A stretch of 64,000 nucleotides of DNA, taken from positions 1 through 64,000 of the forward strand of contig DASVQP010000032.1 of NCBI GenBank assembly GCA_036389135.1. Reading direction: 5' to 3'. This document shows, piece after piece, positions 36,273 to 44,352 of this stretch (within the stretch, counting starts at the first letter, position 1; each line of letters begins with the position of its first letter). The translations under genes were made by a program, and so were the position numbers. This DNA comes from Longimicrobium sp. (GTDB taxonomy: Bacteria; Gemmatimonadota; Gemmatimonadetes; Longimicrobiales; Longimicrobiaceae). The notes under the pieces are model-generated. The model saw only the letters and a list, made by a program, of their open reading frames with translations, did no database searches and was not told the DNA's origin.

Positions 36273-36737
36273 CTACCGCCGCTTGTTGCGCCGCTCGAAC
36301 ACCACCTCGTCCGCCACGATCATGTAGCGGATCATCCGCTCGTGCGCCTCGGGAAAGACCTCCTGCCGGTCGCGAAAGCGGTCGTTGCTCACGATGGAGG
36401 CGTCCAGCTCGCGCGCGAAAGCCAGGAGGAAGTAGTCCGCGTCCGTGCCGGCGGGGGCCTGGCGGATCTTCCCATCCCCTACCTGCTGCTCGTACAGCGG
36501 CCGGTTGTCGATCTGGTGGCGGAGCGCCGCGTCCACCACCACGATCGGCCGGTATCCTTCTTCGATCAGCTTTTCGACCACGATGTCGATGTTCTGCAGC
36601 CGGGCCCGCTCGCCCTCGCCGGAATGGGCCACGTTGGAGCCGTCCACCAGCGCGATGGGCTTTTCTCCCGCGTGGCGCGGTACACGCTCCTCCGGCTGCT
36701 CCTCGCGCTCTTCCGGGTGCTGCTGCTGATCCACCAT
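36273..36737 (-). CDS. NYN-domain (Zc3h12a-like) ribonuclease
   Basis: It encodes 154 residues after GAAAGGACGG. The PIN/NYN fold is visible: KPIALVDGSNVAH with D32 and N35, IVVVDAALRHQI, ADYFLLAFARELDASIVSND and RDRQEVFPEAHERMIRYMIV. The acidic residues cluster as in metal-dependent PIN-type RNases. The N-terminal 20 residues are charged and disordered. A free-standing nuclease of unknown target. Confidence 0.85.
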   Translation of the reverse strand: MVDQQQHPEEREEQPEERVPRHAGEKPIALVDGSNVAHSGEGERARLQNIDIVVEKLIEEGYRPIVVVDAALRHQIDNRPLYEQQVGDGKIRQAPAGTDADYFLLAFARELDASIVSNDRFRDRQEVFPEAHERMIRYMIVADEVVFERRNKRR

Positions 36738-36814
36738 CCGTCCTTTCGCCCTCGTTGGGACCCGCGGCGCCCGCCTATCGTTGGGCCGCCTGTGATTGCA
36801 CAGGCGGTGCCAGC

Positions 36815-38476
36815 CTACGCGCTGGTGCAGTCGTACGGGTCCGCCGTGCCGCCGCCCGGTGTGGACGAGACGCCGTCGCGGCGCGTCCCCGTCTTCTTCT
36901 CCAGCACGATGCCGGTGTAGTACTTCTTGAGGATCTCGGTGTAGGTGCGGCCGGCGCGCGCCATGCCCACGGCGCCCGTCTGGGGAAGGCCGGCGCCGTG
37001 GCCGTTGCCGCCGCCGTACACGGCGTAGCCCGTGAGCTGGCCGGACGCATCGGTCAGCCGCTCCACCACGAACAGGTTGCTGGGTAGAAGCGTCGGCACG
37101 CCGGCGTTGACGTACTGGAGCGACGAGCGGATGGCGCCCTTGTTGTCGACAAAGGTCCCCGCGTCGGTCACGTACTCGATCTGCGTGACGCGCCCCGTGG
37201 GGGAGCGGCCCAGGATGTTGATCGCGTTCACCTTGCCGACCGGCTTGTTGGCGAAGTCGCCAATCACGCAGCTGATCTGCGACATCGTCCAGCGGTGGTT
37301 CCAGCGGTGGTAGCTGTGGAAGCCACCGTACGCGCCCGTCCAGGTGGGAGTGCGCAGGTCCGTGAGCAGCGCGGCGGTGGACGACAGCTCCTTCTCGGCC
37401 GGCGCGTCCCACGTGCCGCGCAGGTAGGGGAGGGCGGCGCTGAAAACGTCCTCGCTGTTGGAGGTGTGGCCGCCGCTGGTGGCGTAGAAGAGCGCGTCGA
37501 TCATCGCGCCGTTGTAGGTCGCTACGATCCCCGCGGTCGCCGTGACGGCGCTGTTGGAGGTGGCGTGCTCGGCCGCGAAGCCGCCGTAGACCTGGTCCGC
37601 GACGGTGGCGCCCAGGTCGTAGCCGTTGTTCCAGTGCTTGCCCAGGTTTGCGTGCGCATACGTGCGCGCGGCGACGGCCTGCGCCTTCTGCGCCTCGATC
37701 TCGGGATAGGTGACCGGCGACAGCTCGCGGGGGAGGACGCCGTAGAGGTACTCCTCCATCGGCAGCTCGTTGATCCCGGCGAGGAGCCCGGAGGCGTTCT
37801 GCTGCACCTCCGCGATGCCGCGGTACTTGGCGCCGTTGATGAGTGCCTGCCCGCTCGCCGGCACCACCCGCGGCGCCCCCGCCGAGAGCACCTGCGCGCC
37901 CGTGGTGCGCGTGGTGATGTAGCGCGTCAGGTTCTGCGGGAGCGTCGTCGTGCGCCAGAAGGCGGCCGAGGTAGCCTGTCCCGCGGCGATCACGCGGTCC
38001 TTGTAGATGCGCTCCGCCGCGGTGTCGATGGGGAGAGGCCGCTCGCCCACGTACACGCGCCAGCACGCGGAGGCGGAGACGTACTCGGCGGCGGTGGGGA
38101 AGCCGGCCGCGGTGCCGTTCGCCAGCCGCTGGTCGCGGTCCGTGGTGCTGCCTGTGCACGTCACCTGCAGCCGCCGGCTGGTGACGGAGACGGGCACGGT
38201 GTCCCACGTGACGGTCACCTGCTCGCCCGCCGTGCCGGTGAGGAGGAGCGCGTTGGTCCCCTTCTCACGCACCTCGAACGTCCCGGTCGCGCCCACCTTC
38301 ACCGACGCCGCCGACGGCACGACGCCGATGCGAATCGTGCCGCTGTACGGCTCCACTGCGCGGCGCGCGGGGCCAGGGCGCGGCGCGTTGCCGGTTTCGG
38401 TCGGCAGCCCTTCGCCGCACGCGCCCGCGGCGGCGAGGAGTCCCAGCAGGGCGATGCGAATCCGTCGTGAGCTCAT
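36815..38476 (-). CDS. SpoIID/LytB-domain lipoprotein
   Basis: It encodes 553 residues with a lipobox (LLGLLAAAGAC). The SpoIID core is clear: LPMEEYLYGVLPRELSPVTY, EAQKAQAVAARTYAHANL, ATVADQVYGGFAAEH, FYATSGGHTSNSEDVF and YGGGNGHGAGLPQTGAVGMA. SpoIID-type proteins are peptidoglycan lytic transglycosylases acting on denuded glycan. Outside sporulating bacteria the role is cell-wall remodelling. The N-terminal 200 residues hold an extra beta-rich region. Confidence 0.92.
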   Translation of the reverse strand: MSSRRIRIALLGLLAAAGACGEGLPTETGNAPRPGPARRAVEPYSGTIRIGVVPSAASVKVGATGTFEVREKGTNALLLTGTAGEQVTVTWDTVPVSVTSRRLQVTCTGSTTDRDQRLANGTAAGFPTAAEYVSASACWRVYVGERPLPIDTAAERIYKDRVIAAGQATSAAFWRTTTLPQNLTRYITTRTTGAQVLSAGAPRVVPASGQALINGAKYRGIAEVQQNASGLLAGINELPMEEYLYGVLPRELSPVTYPEIEAQKAQAVAARTYAHANLGKHWNNGYDLGATVADQVYGGFAAEHATSNSAVTATAGIVATYNGAMIDALFYATSGGHTSNSEDVFSAALPYLRGTWDAPAEKELSSTAALLTDLRTPTWTGAYGGFHSYHRWNHRWTMSQISCVIGDFANKPVGKVNAINILGRSPTGRVTQIEYVTDAGTFVDNKGAIRSSLQYVNAGVPTLLPSNLFVVERLTDASGQLTGYAVYGGGNGHGAGLPQTGAVGMARAGRTYTEILKKYYTGIVLEKKTGTRRDGVSSTPGGGTADPYDCTSA

Positions 38477-38564
38477 CCGTGCCTCGGGTCGGGTTGGGCG
38501 TGCGCGGTTTGTGGCTGAGATTGGATATGTGAAGAAGCTTCTTGCGGGGGCTGGACGCAAGGGG

Positions 38565-38905
38565 TGGTGCTGGGACGGCGTCACCGGGGGGATGAATCCC
38601 CCGGCTGAAAATACGGGAAGGCGGCTAAAGCCGGCTCGAGAAACGCGACATTGGCCCCCGAGTCCGCGGAGGCGGACTTTGTGCTGTTGTTGCAGCGAGT
38701 TCACTCGCCTCCTGGTGCGGGGCTCGGCGCACTGACGGGACACGGGCAGCCACGTGGGGCTGCCCCTACGGGATCAGGTGGGGGCGAGGGCGGGCGGACA
38801 CGCAGGTCCACCCCTACCGGTTTCGGGGCGCGGGGCGGGGGCTGGGGTGGGGGCAAGGGCGGGCGTGATGAATCACGCCCCTACGCGGCACCGGAAACCG
38901 CGGCG
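38565..38905. repeat. Cluster of short hairpin repeats
   Basis: Consecutive small palindromes occupy this gene-free stretch: CCGGGGGGATGAATCCCCCG, the CCGGCT...AGCCGG type, GGGCAGCCACGTGGGGCTGC, and GGGCGTGATGAATCACGCCC followed by CTACG. The first 58-bp repeat copy (38652-38709) lies within it. No protein-coding signal was seen. Confidence 0.6.
38652..38709. repeat. 58-bp exact repeat, copy A
   Basis: Identical over 58 bases to 38917-38974. It contains hairpin AGTCCGCGGAGGCGGACT, a TGTGCTGTTGTTGCAG linker, and hairpin GCGAGTTCACTCGC. Confidence 0.85.
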
Positions 38906-38916
38906 AAGAACGGATC

Positions 38917-38974
38917 TGGCCCCCGAGTCCGCGGAGGCGGACTTTGTGCTGTTGTTGCAGCGAGTTCACTCGCC
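38917..38974. repeat. 58-bp exact repeat, copy B, supplying a stop codon
   Basis: Identical to copy A. It overlaps the last codons of the minus-strand hydrolase gene, whose TGA (38966-38968) lies within the terminal hairpin. Confidence 0.85.
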
Positions 38975-39745
38975 CGAGGCCAGGGAGCGCTCCTCGCCTT
39001 CCCCCAGGCGCTCGGCGAGCCAGGTGGCGGCGTAGCCGATGGCGTCGGGGGGGAGGATGTGGCCGGCGTTCCACCAGCGCAGCTCCTTGGGCTCCTGCGC
39101 GGCGGCGAAGAGGCGCTCCGCCTGGTCCGGGCGGATGGTGCGGTCGCCGCGGCCGTGCACCATCAGCAGCGGGCGGCCGTCCAGCTTGCGGATGGCGCGC
39201 AGCGGGTCGGCGACGGTGCGCGCGACGGCGGCGAACGGCGTGCCGGACGGGAGGTCGCCGCCGGCGGCGAGGACGAGGGCTCGGACCGAGGGCTCCTGCG
39301 CCGCCAGCAGCACGGCGAGGAAGGAGCCCAGCGAGTATCCCGCGACCGCCAGCCGACTCCCGTCCACCTCCGGGCGGGCGGCCAGGTAGCGGAGCGAGAG
39401 CGAGCACTCGGACACCGCCTGCCGCCAGATCTTCATCAGCGCCAGCGGGTTGCGGCTCGCCTGCGCCTGCACCGGGTCGTTGCGCGTGCCGTGCAGCGGG
39501 AGGTCGATGGAGAGCGAGGCGATCCCCCGTTTGAGGAGCGCGGCGCCCACGCCCTCGCTCATGTGCTCCTTGCGAGAGGTGTAGCCGTGCAGGAGCAGCG
39601 CGGCCGGGGCGGGCGTGCGGTCGCGGGGCACCAGGAGGACCGCCGGCACCGGATCGCCCGTGGTGCGGAAGTCCACCACGATCCTCCGCCCGCCGTCCCA
39701 CGGCCCCTCGGAGCGCGTCGTCTGATGGATTTGCTTCTTGAACAT
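38966..39745 (-). CDS. Alpha/beta hydrolase (dienelactone hydrolase/peptidase-like)
   Basis: It encodes 259 residues. The alpha/beta hydrolase triad is in order: nucleophile serine in VAGYSLGSFLA, aspartate in VHGRGDRTIRP and histidine in WWNAGHILPP. The oxyanion region is ALLLHGYTSRKEHMSEG. No signal peptide, so probably cytosolic. Substrate unknown; the shape suggests an esterase or small peptidase. Its 3' end merges into a dispersed repeat. Confidence 0.88.
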   Translation of the reverse strand: MFKKQIHQTTRSEGPWDGGRRIVVDFRTTGDPVPAVLLVPRDRTPAPAALLLHGYTSRKEHMSEGVGAALLKRGIASLSIDLPLHGTRNDPVQAQASRNPLALMKIWRQAVSECSLSLRYLAARPEVDGSRLAVAGYSLGSFLAVLLAAQEPSVRALVLAAGGDLPSGTPFAAVARTVADPLRAIRKLDGRPLLMVHGRGDRTIRPDQAERLFAAAQEPKELRWWNAGHILPPDAIGYAATWLAERLGEGEERSLASGE

Positions 39746-39856
39746 GCGCCCGGTTTTGGCAAGAAGGCTGCCGGGAGCGGGTCACCGCTTGTTGTGCACG
39801 AGACGCGCGGGTAAACTTGCGGGCACACGTTCTTCCTTCACCCGACGGACATCAGA

Positions 39857-40291
39857 ATGCGTTTCTTTGCGGGGTTCGCCCTCATCGTCCTCCTGGCCGC
39901 GTGCGGTGGCGTGGAGTTCGACCCCGGCCAGTACGACGTCACCGGCCGCTGGACCGGGACCACGCTCGCGGATACGTCCCGCTACGACTTCGACCTCGAT
40001 CTCACGCAGAACGAGGAGGAGATCTCCGGGAGCGGCACGGTGCGCGTGCGGGGGCAGACGGTGCAGGTGCGGGTGGACGGGATCTTCGGCTTCCCCAACG
40101 TGGACCTGACGCTCAGCGCGCCGGGGTTCGTGCCGCTGACCTTCGACGCCGCGTTCCGGCGCGACACCATCGCGCCCCCCAGCGGCACGACGCCGGCCGT
40201 GCTGCGCGAGAACCGCCACGCAATCGCGGGCTCGTTGACCACCTCCGCGCTGGAGGGCGTCCCGCTGCTGATCCAACGCGACACGCTCTGA
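39857..40291 (+). CDS. Hypothetical lipoprotein
   Basis: It encodes 144 residues. MRFFAGFALIVLLAAC is a lipoprotein signal with lipobox LLAAC. The mature protein is all-beta (YDVTGRWTGTTLADTSRYDF; ISGSGTVRVRGQTVQVRVDG), like a small lipocalin-type barrel. No known family. It lies 61 bases before the M20 peptidase gene and may be co-transcribed. Confidence 0.85.
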   Translation: MRFFAGFALIVLLAACGGVEFDPGQYDVTGRWTGTTLADTSRYDFDLDLTQNEEEISGSGTVRVRGQTVQVRVDGIFGFPNVDLTLSAPGFVPLTFDAAFRRDTIAPPSGTTPAVLRENRHAIAGSLTTSALEGVPLLIQRDTL

Positions 40292-40352
40292 CGCTGGACC
40301 CATCGCGGGCCTCGCGGCGTACACATCCGCCACACCCCAACGCGGAACATCG

Positions 40353-41792
40353 ATGCTGAAGAAGACCCTCGTGGCGGCCGCGCTGGCCGCCCTCGTCGCC
40401 GCACCGGCGGCGGCGCAGTACGACGTCGCCGCGCCCGCGCCCGCCCGCTACGACCGCGCGGCGACCGGGCGCGCCACGCTGGCGCACCTCCAGAACCTGA
40501 TCCGCCTCAACACCCAGAACCCTCCGGGGAACGAGGCGCTGACGGCGGCCTACTTCGACTCCGTCTTCCGCACCGTGCCCGGCGTGGAGACGCACGTGCT
40601 GAACGTGGCGCCGGGGCGCGCCAACTTCGTGGCCCGGCTCCGCGCGGCGCGCGCCACAAAGAGGCCCGTCATCGTCATGGGGCACATGGACGTGGTGGGC
40701 GCGGACAGCACCAAGTGGGAGACGAACGCCTTCGTCCCCACCATCCGCGGCGCGCACCTGTACGGCCGCGGCGCAATCGACGACAAGGGGATGCTGGCCG
40801 CCGCGCTGGTGGCCATGCAGGAGCTGTCACGCGACCGGGGGCGGATGACGCGCGACGTCATCTTCCTGGCGACGGCGGCGGAGGAGGGCGGCCCGAATGT
40901 TGGGATCGACAGCGTGGTGGCGCACCACCGCGAGCTGCTGGGCGGCGCCGAGTTCGCGCTCAACGAGGGCGGGCGCATCCGCGTGCGCGAGGGCACCATC
41001 CGCACCGTGAACATCCAGACGACGGAGAAGGTCCCCTACAACGTCGTCGCCACGGCCACGGGCACGGGCGGGCACGGCTCCATTCCGCTTCCCGGCAACG
41101 CGCTGGCGGCGCTGGCCCGCGCCGTGACCCGCGTGCACGAGTGGAAGCCGCCCGTGCGCCTCATCGAGACGTCGCGGCTCTACTTCAGCCGCCTCGCCGC
41201 GACGGAGCGGAATCCCGAGATGCGCGCCGCGATGCAGGCGCTGACGGCCCCCGGCGCCACACAGGCGCAGATCGACCAGGCCGCCGCCACGCTGTCGCGC
41301 GAGCCGCTGCACAACGCGGTGCTGCGCGCGGGCGCCTCGCTCACCCTGCTCAACGGCGGCTTCCGCTCCAACGTGATCCCGTCCGAGGGGAAGGCGACCT
41401 TCAACGTACGCATCGTCCCCGGCGACGACATCCGCCAGATCGTGGCGGAGATGAACCGCGTGGGCGGCGAGCCGTCGGTGCGATTCGCGGTGGACGGCGA
41501 CCCGCTCCCCGCGCCCGACCCCTCGCCCGTCGCCACGGACCTGTACCGCTCGATGGAATCCGCCGCGCGCGCGATGGCGCCCAACGCGGTGGTGCTCCCC
41601 TTCATGTCCACGGGCGCCACGGACGGCGCGGTGCTGCGTGGCGCGGGGATCCCGACCTACGGCATCCTCCCCATGCCGCTCGCGGAGGAGGACGAGATCC
41701 GCATGCACGGCGACAACGAGCGCGTGCCGGTCGCGGCGCTCGGGTGGGCGACGGAGTACCTGTACCGGGTGCTGAGCGGGGTGGTGCGGTAG
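40353..41792 (+). CDS. Secreted M20-family metallopeptidase
   Basis: It encodes 479 residues with a signal peptide (MLKKTLVAAALAALVAAPAA). The zinc site is complete: H111 in IVMGHMDVVGA, bridging D143/D144 in GRGAIDDKGM and E177/E178 in ATAAEEGGPN. The family includes carboxypeptidases, dipeptidases and aminoacylases. The dimerisation domain lies between about 210 and 330, with the last metal-binding histidine in EIRMHGDNERV. It probably acts on small peptides in the periplasm. Confidence 0.94.
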   Translation: MLKKTLVAAALAALVAAPAAAQYDVAAPAPARYDRAATGRATLAHLQNLIRLNTQNPPGNEALTAAYFDSVFRTVPGVETHVLNVAPGRANFVARLRAARATKRPVIVMGHMDVVGADSTKWETNAFVPTIRGAHLYGRGAIDDKGMLAAALVAMQELSRDRGRMTRDVIFLATAAEEGGPNVGIDSVVAHHRELLGGAEFALNEGGRIRVREGTIRTVNIQTTEKVPYNVVATATGTGGHGSIPLPGNALAALARAVTRVHEWKPPVRLIETSRLYFSRLAATERNPEMRAAMQALTAPGATQAQIDQAAATLSREPLHNAVLRAGASLTLLNGGFRSNVIPSEGKATFNVRIVPGDDIRQIVAEMNRVGGEPSVRFAVDGDPLPAPDPSPVATDLYRSMESAARAMAPNAVVLPFMSTGATDGAVLRGAGIPTYGILPMPLAEEDEIRMHGDNERVPVAALGWATEYLYRVLSGVVR

Positions 41793-41795
41793 GCC

Positions 41796-41930
41796 CCCAC
41801 CCCCCGGCCCCCTCCCCCGCACGCGGGGGAGCGTGGGGGAGGGGGAGAACAGCGGGCCCGGGGCTGACATCGGCGGGGCGAGTCCGCGAAGGCGGACTTC
41901 CTGCTGTTGTTGCCGCGACTTCAGTCGCCA
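41796..41930. repeat. GC-rich hairpin plus a third, diverged repeat copy
   Basis: A CCCTCCCCCGCACGCGGGGG-type palindrome follows the peptidase stop. From 41880 the sequence matches the 58-bp repeat of 38.7-39.0 kb with several changes (AGTCCGCGAAGGCGGACT; TGCTGTTGTTGC; GCGACTTCAGTCGC). Compensating changes keep both hairpins. Confidence 0.7.
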
Positions 41931-42124
41931 GGCCCGGGAGGCACTGCTTTCCTCCCTGCCCGGTTCTTGCCCAATTCGAATCCCGACGCGCATGCGCCGG
42001 GCTTCGTCATTTGGGGCGATGCCGTTGTGGGGATTGCGGTTGCGGATCGGCGGGGTGCGGAGCGTGCGCTTGGTTCCGTCCTCCACGGCGGACGGTCACT
42101 TCTACCAACAAGGGACAGGGGAAC

Positions 42125-42622
42125 ATGAAGAAGGGAATCTTTGCGGGGCTGGTGATCGCGGCGGCGGCGCTGGCGGGGGCGGATGCCGCGCAGGCGCAGA
42201 GCACGATTCCGATCTCCGTCGAGGGGCGCCTCGACCTGGGCGTTCCGGTGGGCGATGCGGCGGACGTGCTGGAGCCGGGGGTAGGGTTCGGGATCACGGG
42301 CGCGTTCCAGCTCACCCCGCTCTTCGGGCTGTACGGCGGGTGGAGCAGCTTCGAGTTCGATGTGGACGGGCTGGATGACGAGCTCACGTCCGACGGCTTC
42401 GAGCTGGGCGGGCGGGTGACGCTGGGGACCGGCGGCGGGATCTACAACCCGTACTTCCAGCTCGGCGCGCTCTTTCAGGACGACGAGACGGGGCTGGAGG
42501 CGGGCCTCGGCGGCTTCTACCCGGTCGGGCAGAACCTGTCGCTGACCCCGATGGTGCGCTACCGCACCATCGACGAGCTCGACTACCTGACGATCGGCGT
42601 GGGGCTCAACCTCCGCTTTTGA
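42125..42622 (+). CDS. Outer-membrane beta-barrel protein
   Basis: It encodes 165 residues after GGGACAGGGGAAC. Signal peptide MKKGIFAGLVIAAAALAGA, then alternating amphipathic strands with turns at glycine (ISVEGRLDLGVPVGD; FGLYGGWSSFEFDV; FELGGRVTLGTGGGIYNPYF), ending LTIGVGLNLRF with a C-terminal phenylalanine, the BAM recognition signal. It resembles small 8-stranded OmpA/OmpX-like barrels. Function unknown. Confidence 0.88.
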   Translation: MKKGIFAGLVIAAAALAGADAAQAQSTIPISVEGRLDLGVPVGDAADVLEPGVGFGITGAFQLTPLFGLYGGWSSFEFDVDGLDDELTSDGFELGGRVTLGTGGGIYNPYFQLGALFQDDETGLEAGLGGFYPVGQNLSLTPMVRYRTIDELDYLTIGVGLNLRF

Positions 42623-42623
42623 G

Positions 42624-42720
42624 GGCATCACACAGAGGACACGGAGGGGAACTACAATGCGCAGAGAACCTCTTCTTTTTTGCTTGCTGTAACTCTCTGT
42701 GTCTCTGTGTGAGGAACAAC
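42624..42720. repeat. CACAGAG hairpin repeat
   Basis: GCATCACACAGAGGACACGG on the left pairs with CTCTCTGTGTCTCTGTGTGA on the right around a central T-rich stretch. Close kin of the element at 27664-27770. Confidence 0.65.
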
Positions 42721-42818
42721 GAGGCCCGGTCCCAGGAAGAGGCCGGCCTTTCGCGCTGATACGGACGGGGCATGCGCGGTGCGATTGCGAGCGGCACGGC
42801 AAATCAAAGGAGGATCCC

Positions 42819-43076
42819 TTGCTGCTGGACCATTCGCACCCGGACTGCACCGGAAGCTGGACGCTCCACGGAGAGGGCCGCGGCGGGTGCACGGTGGCGT
42901 GCGCGCGGTGCGGGGCCGCGTACCCGCGCAGCGCCTGGGCCGAGGACGCCGGCGAGCGCGAGCACGAGCTGGCGCGCCTCCTGGCCTTTCTGGAGCGGCG
43001 TGGCCGCGCGATCCTCGCCGGGACCAGAGCCCCCGGCCCTTCCTCGCGCTGGACCAAGCTCCATGGCGAGCCTTGA
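42819..43076 (+). CDS. Small zinc-ribbon-like protein, first gene of the cphA operon
   Basis: It encodes 85 residues from TTG, with AAAGGAGG five bases upstream. Likely metal ligands are H5, H7, C10 and the pair in CTVACARCGAAYP. The C-terminal half is a charged helix. Its stop overlaps the M14 peptidase start by 14 bases, so the two are translationally coupled. No family recognised. Confidence 0.75.
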   Translation: MLLDHSHPDCTGSWTLHGEGRGGCTVACARCGAAYPRSAWAEDAGEREHELARLLAFLERRGRAILAGTRAPGPSSRWTKLHGEP

Positions 43077-44352
43077 GCACCCCCAGCAGACGAGCCGGAT
43101 GACGTTCGACGCAGAACGGGACCTTCTCCACGAAGCGTACGCCCTTCCCGCACTCACCACCCGCAAGTTCACCCACGCCGAGCTGTGGCAGATCCTCGGC
43201 ACGCTGGTGGACGAGGCGGGCTGCCTTTCGCGCGAGGAGATCGGGCGCTCCGCCGAGGACCGGCCGCTCTACGCGGTGCGTTTCGGAAGCGGCCCGCTGC
43301 GCGTCCTCCTCTTCAGCCAGATGCACGGCGACGAGCCCAGCCACACGATGGGCCTCGCCGATCTCCTCTGCTACTTCGCGCGCGAGCCGGACGACGAGCG
43401 GGTGCGCCGCCTGGCGGAGGGGCTGACGATCGCCGCCATCCCCATGCTGAACCCGGACGGGGCAGAGCGCTTCATCCGCACCAACGCGCAGGGGATCGAC
43501 ATCAACCGCGACGCCCGCGCCTGGCGCACGCCGGAGATGCGGGCGTTCAAAAAGTTCCACGACGAGTTCCGCCCCGACTTTGTCCTGAACCTGCACGACC
43601 AGGACGTGCGCAAGCGGGTGGGGAAGGAGGGCGGGATCACGGCGCTCGCCATGCTGGCCACGCCGGGGAATCCGGACATGGAGGACGACGAGCGGCGCAT
43701 CCGCGCGAAGCGGCTGTGCGGCGCCATCCGGCGTGCCGTGGAGCCGCTGGCGGAGGGGCGCGTGGCGCGGTTCCAGGAAGAGTACAACCCCGCCGGCTCC
43801 GGCGAATACACCCAGCGCTCGGGCGCGGCCTCGCTGCTGCTGGAGTGCGGCTACTGGCCGGACGACGCTGAGAAGCAGTTCCTGCGCAAGCTCAGCTTCG
43901 TCGCCATCCTGACCGCACTGGAGGCGCTGGCGGACGGCAGCTACGAGCAGGTGCCGGTGGAGGAGTACGAGTCACTGGAGGAGAACGACACCAGCGTCTT
44001 CGACCTGCTGGTGCGCGGCGGGACCGTCGTGGTGCCGGGGCTGGAGCCCTTTCGCGCGGACGTCGGGGCCAACTTCGCCACACCGCTCGATGTCACCGGC
44101 GGCGCCACCGCGTCGGTCGGCGACCTGGCGGACTACACGGCGCGCGTGGTGGTGGAGGCGGAGGGGTGCTTCGTCCACCCCGAGCCCGAGGCGATGGAGC
44201 GGGACGATGCGGGGCGCGCGTCGCTGGAGGAGGGGCTCCCCGCCTCGTACACCGTGCGCCGCGGCGCGGACGCGGAGAGCGACCTTGTCGCCATGATCCG
44301 CGAGGGCGTGCTGCGCGGCGCGGACGAGCGGGAGCCCGCCGATGCCGTCTGA
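43063..44352 (+). CDS. M14-family zinc metallopeptidase in the cphA operon
   Basis: It encodes 429 residues. The carboxypeptidase-like zinc site has H88-x2-E91 in SQMHGDEPSH, a second histidine in LNLHDQDV and a probable catalytic glutamate in LLLECGYW. The substrate-binding NRD motif is in IDINRDARAW. The C-terminal 110 residues form a separate domain (FDLLVRGGTVVVPGL; DYTARVVVEAEGCFV). It overlaps both neighbours and so belongs to the cphA unit. Whether it processes cyanophycin dipeptides is only an inference. Confidence 0.88.
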   Translation: MASLEHPQQTSRMTFDAERDLLHEAYALPALTTRKFTHAELWQILGTLVDEAGCLSREEIGRSAEDRPLYAVRFGSGPLRVLLFSQMHGDEPSHTMGLADLLCYFAREPDDERVRRLAEGLTIAAIPMLNPDGAERFIRTNAQGIDINRDARAWRTPEMRAFKKFHDEFRPDFVLNLHDQDVRKRVGKEGGITALAMLATPGNPDMEDDERRIRAKRLCGAIRRAVEPLAEGRVARFQEEYNPAGSGEYTQRSGAASLLLECGYWPDDAEKQFLRKLSFVAILTALEALADGSYEQVPVEEYESLEENDTSVFDLLVRGGTVVVPGLEPFRADVGANFATPLDVTGGATASVGDLADYTARVVVEAEGCFVHPEPEAMERDDAGRASLEEGLPASYTVRRGADAESDLVAMIREGVLRGADEREPADAV

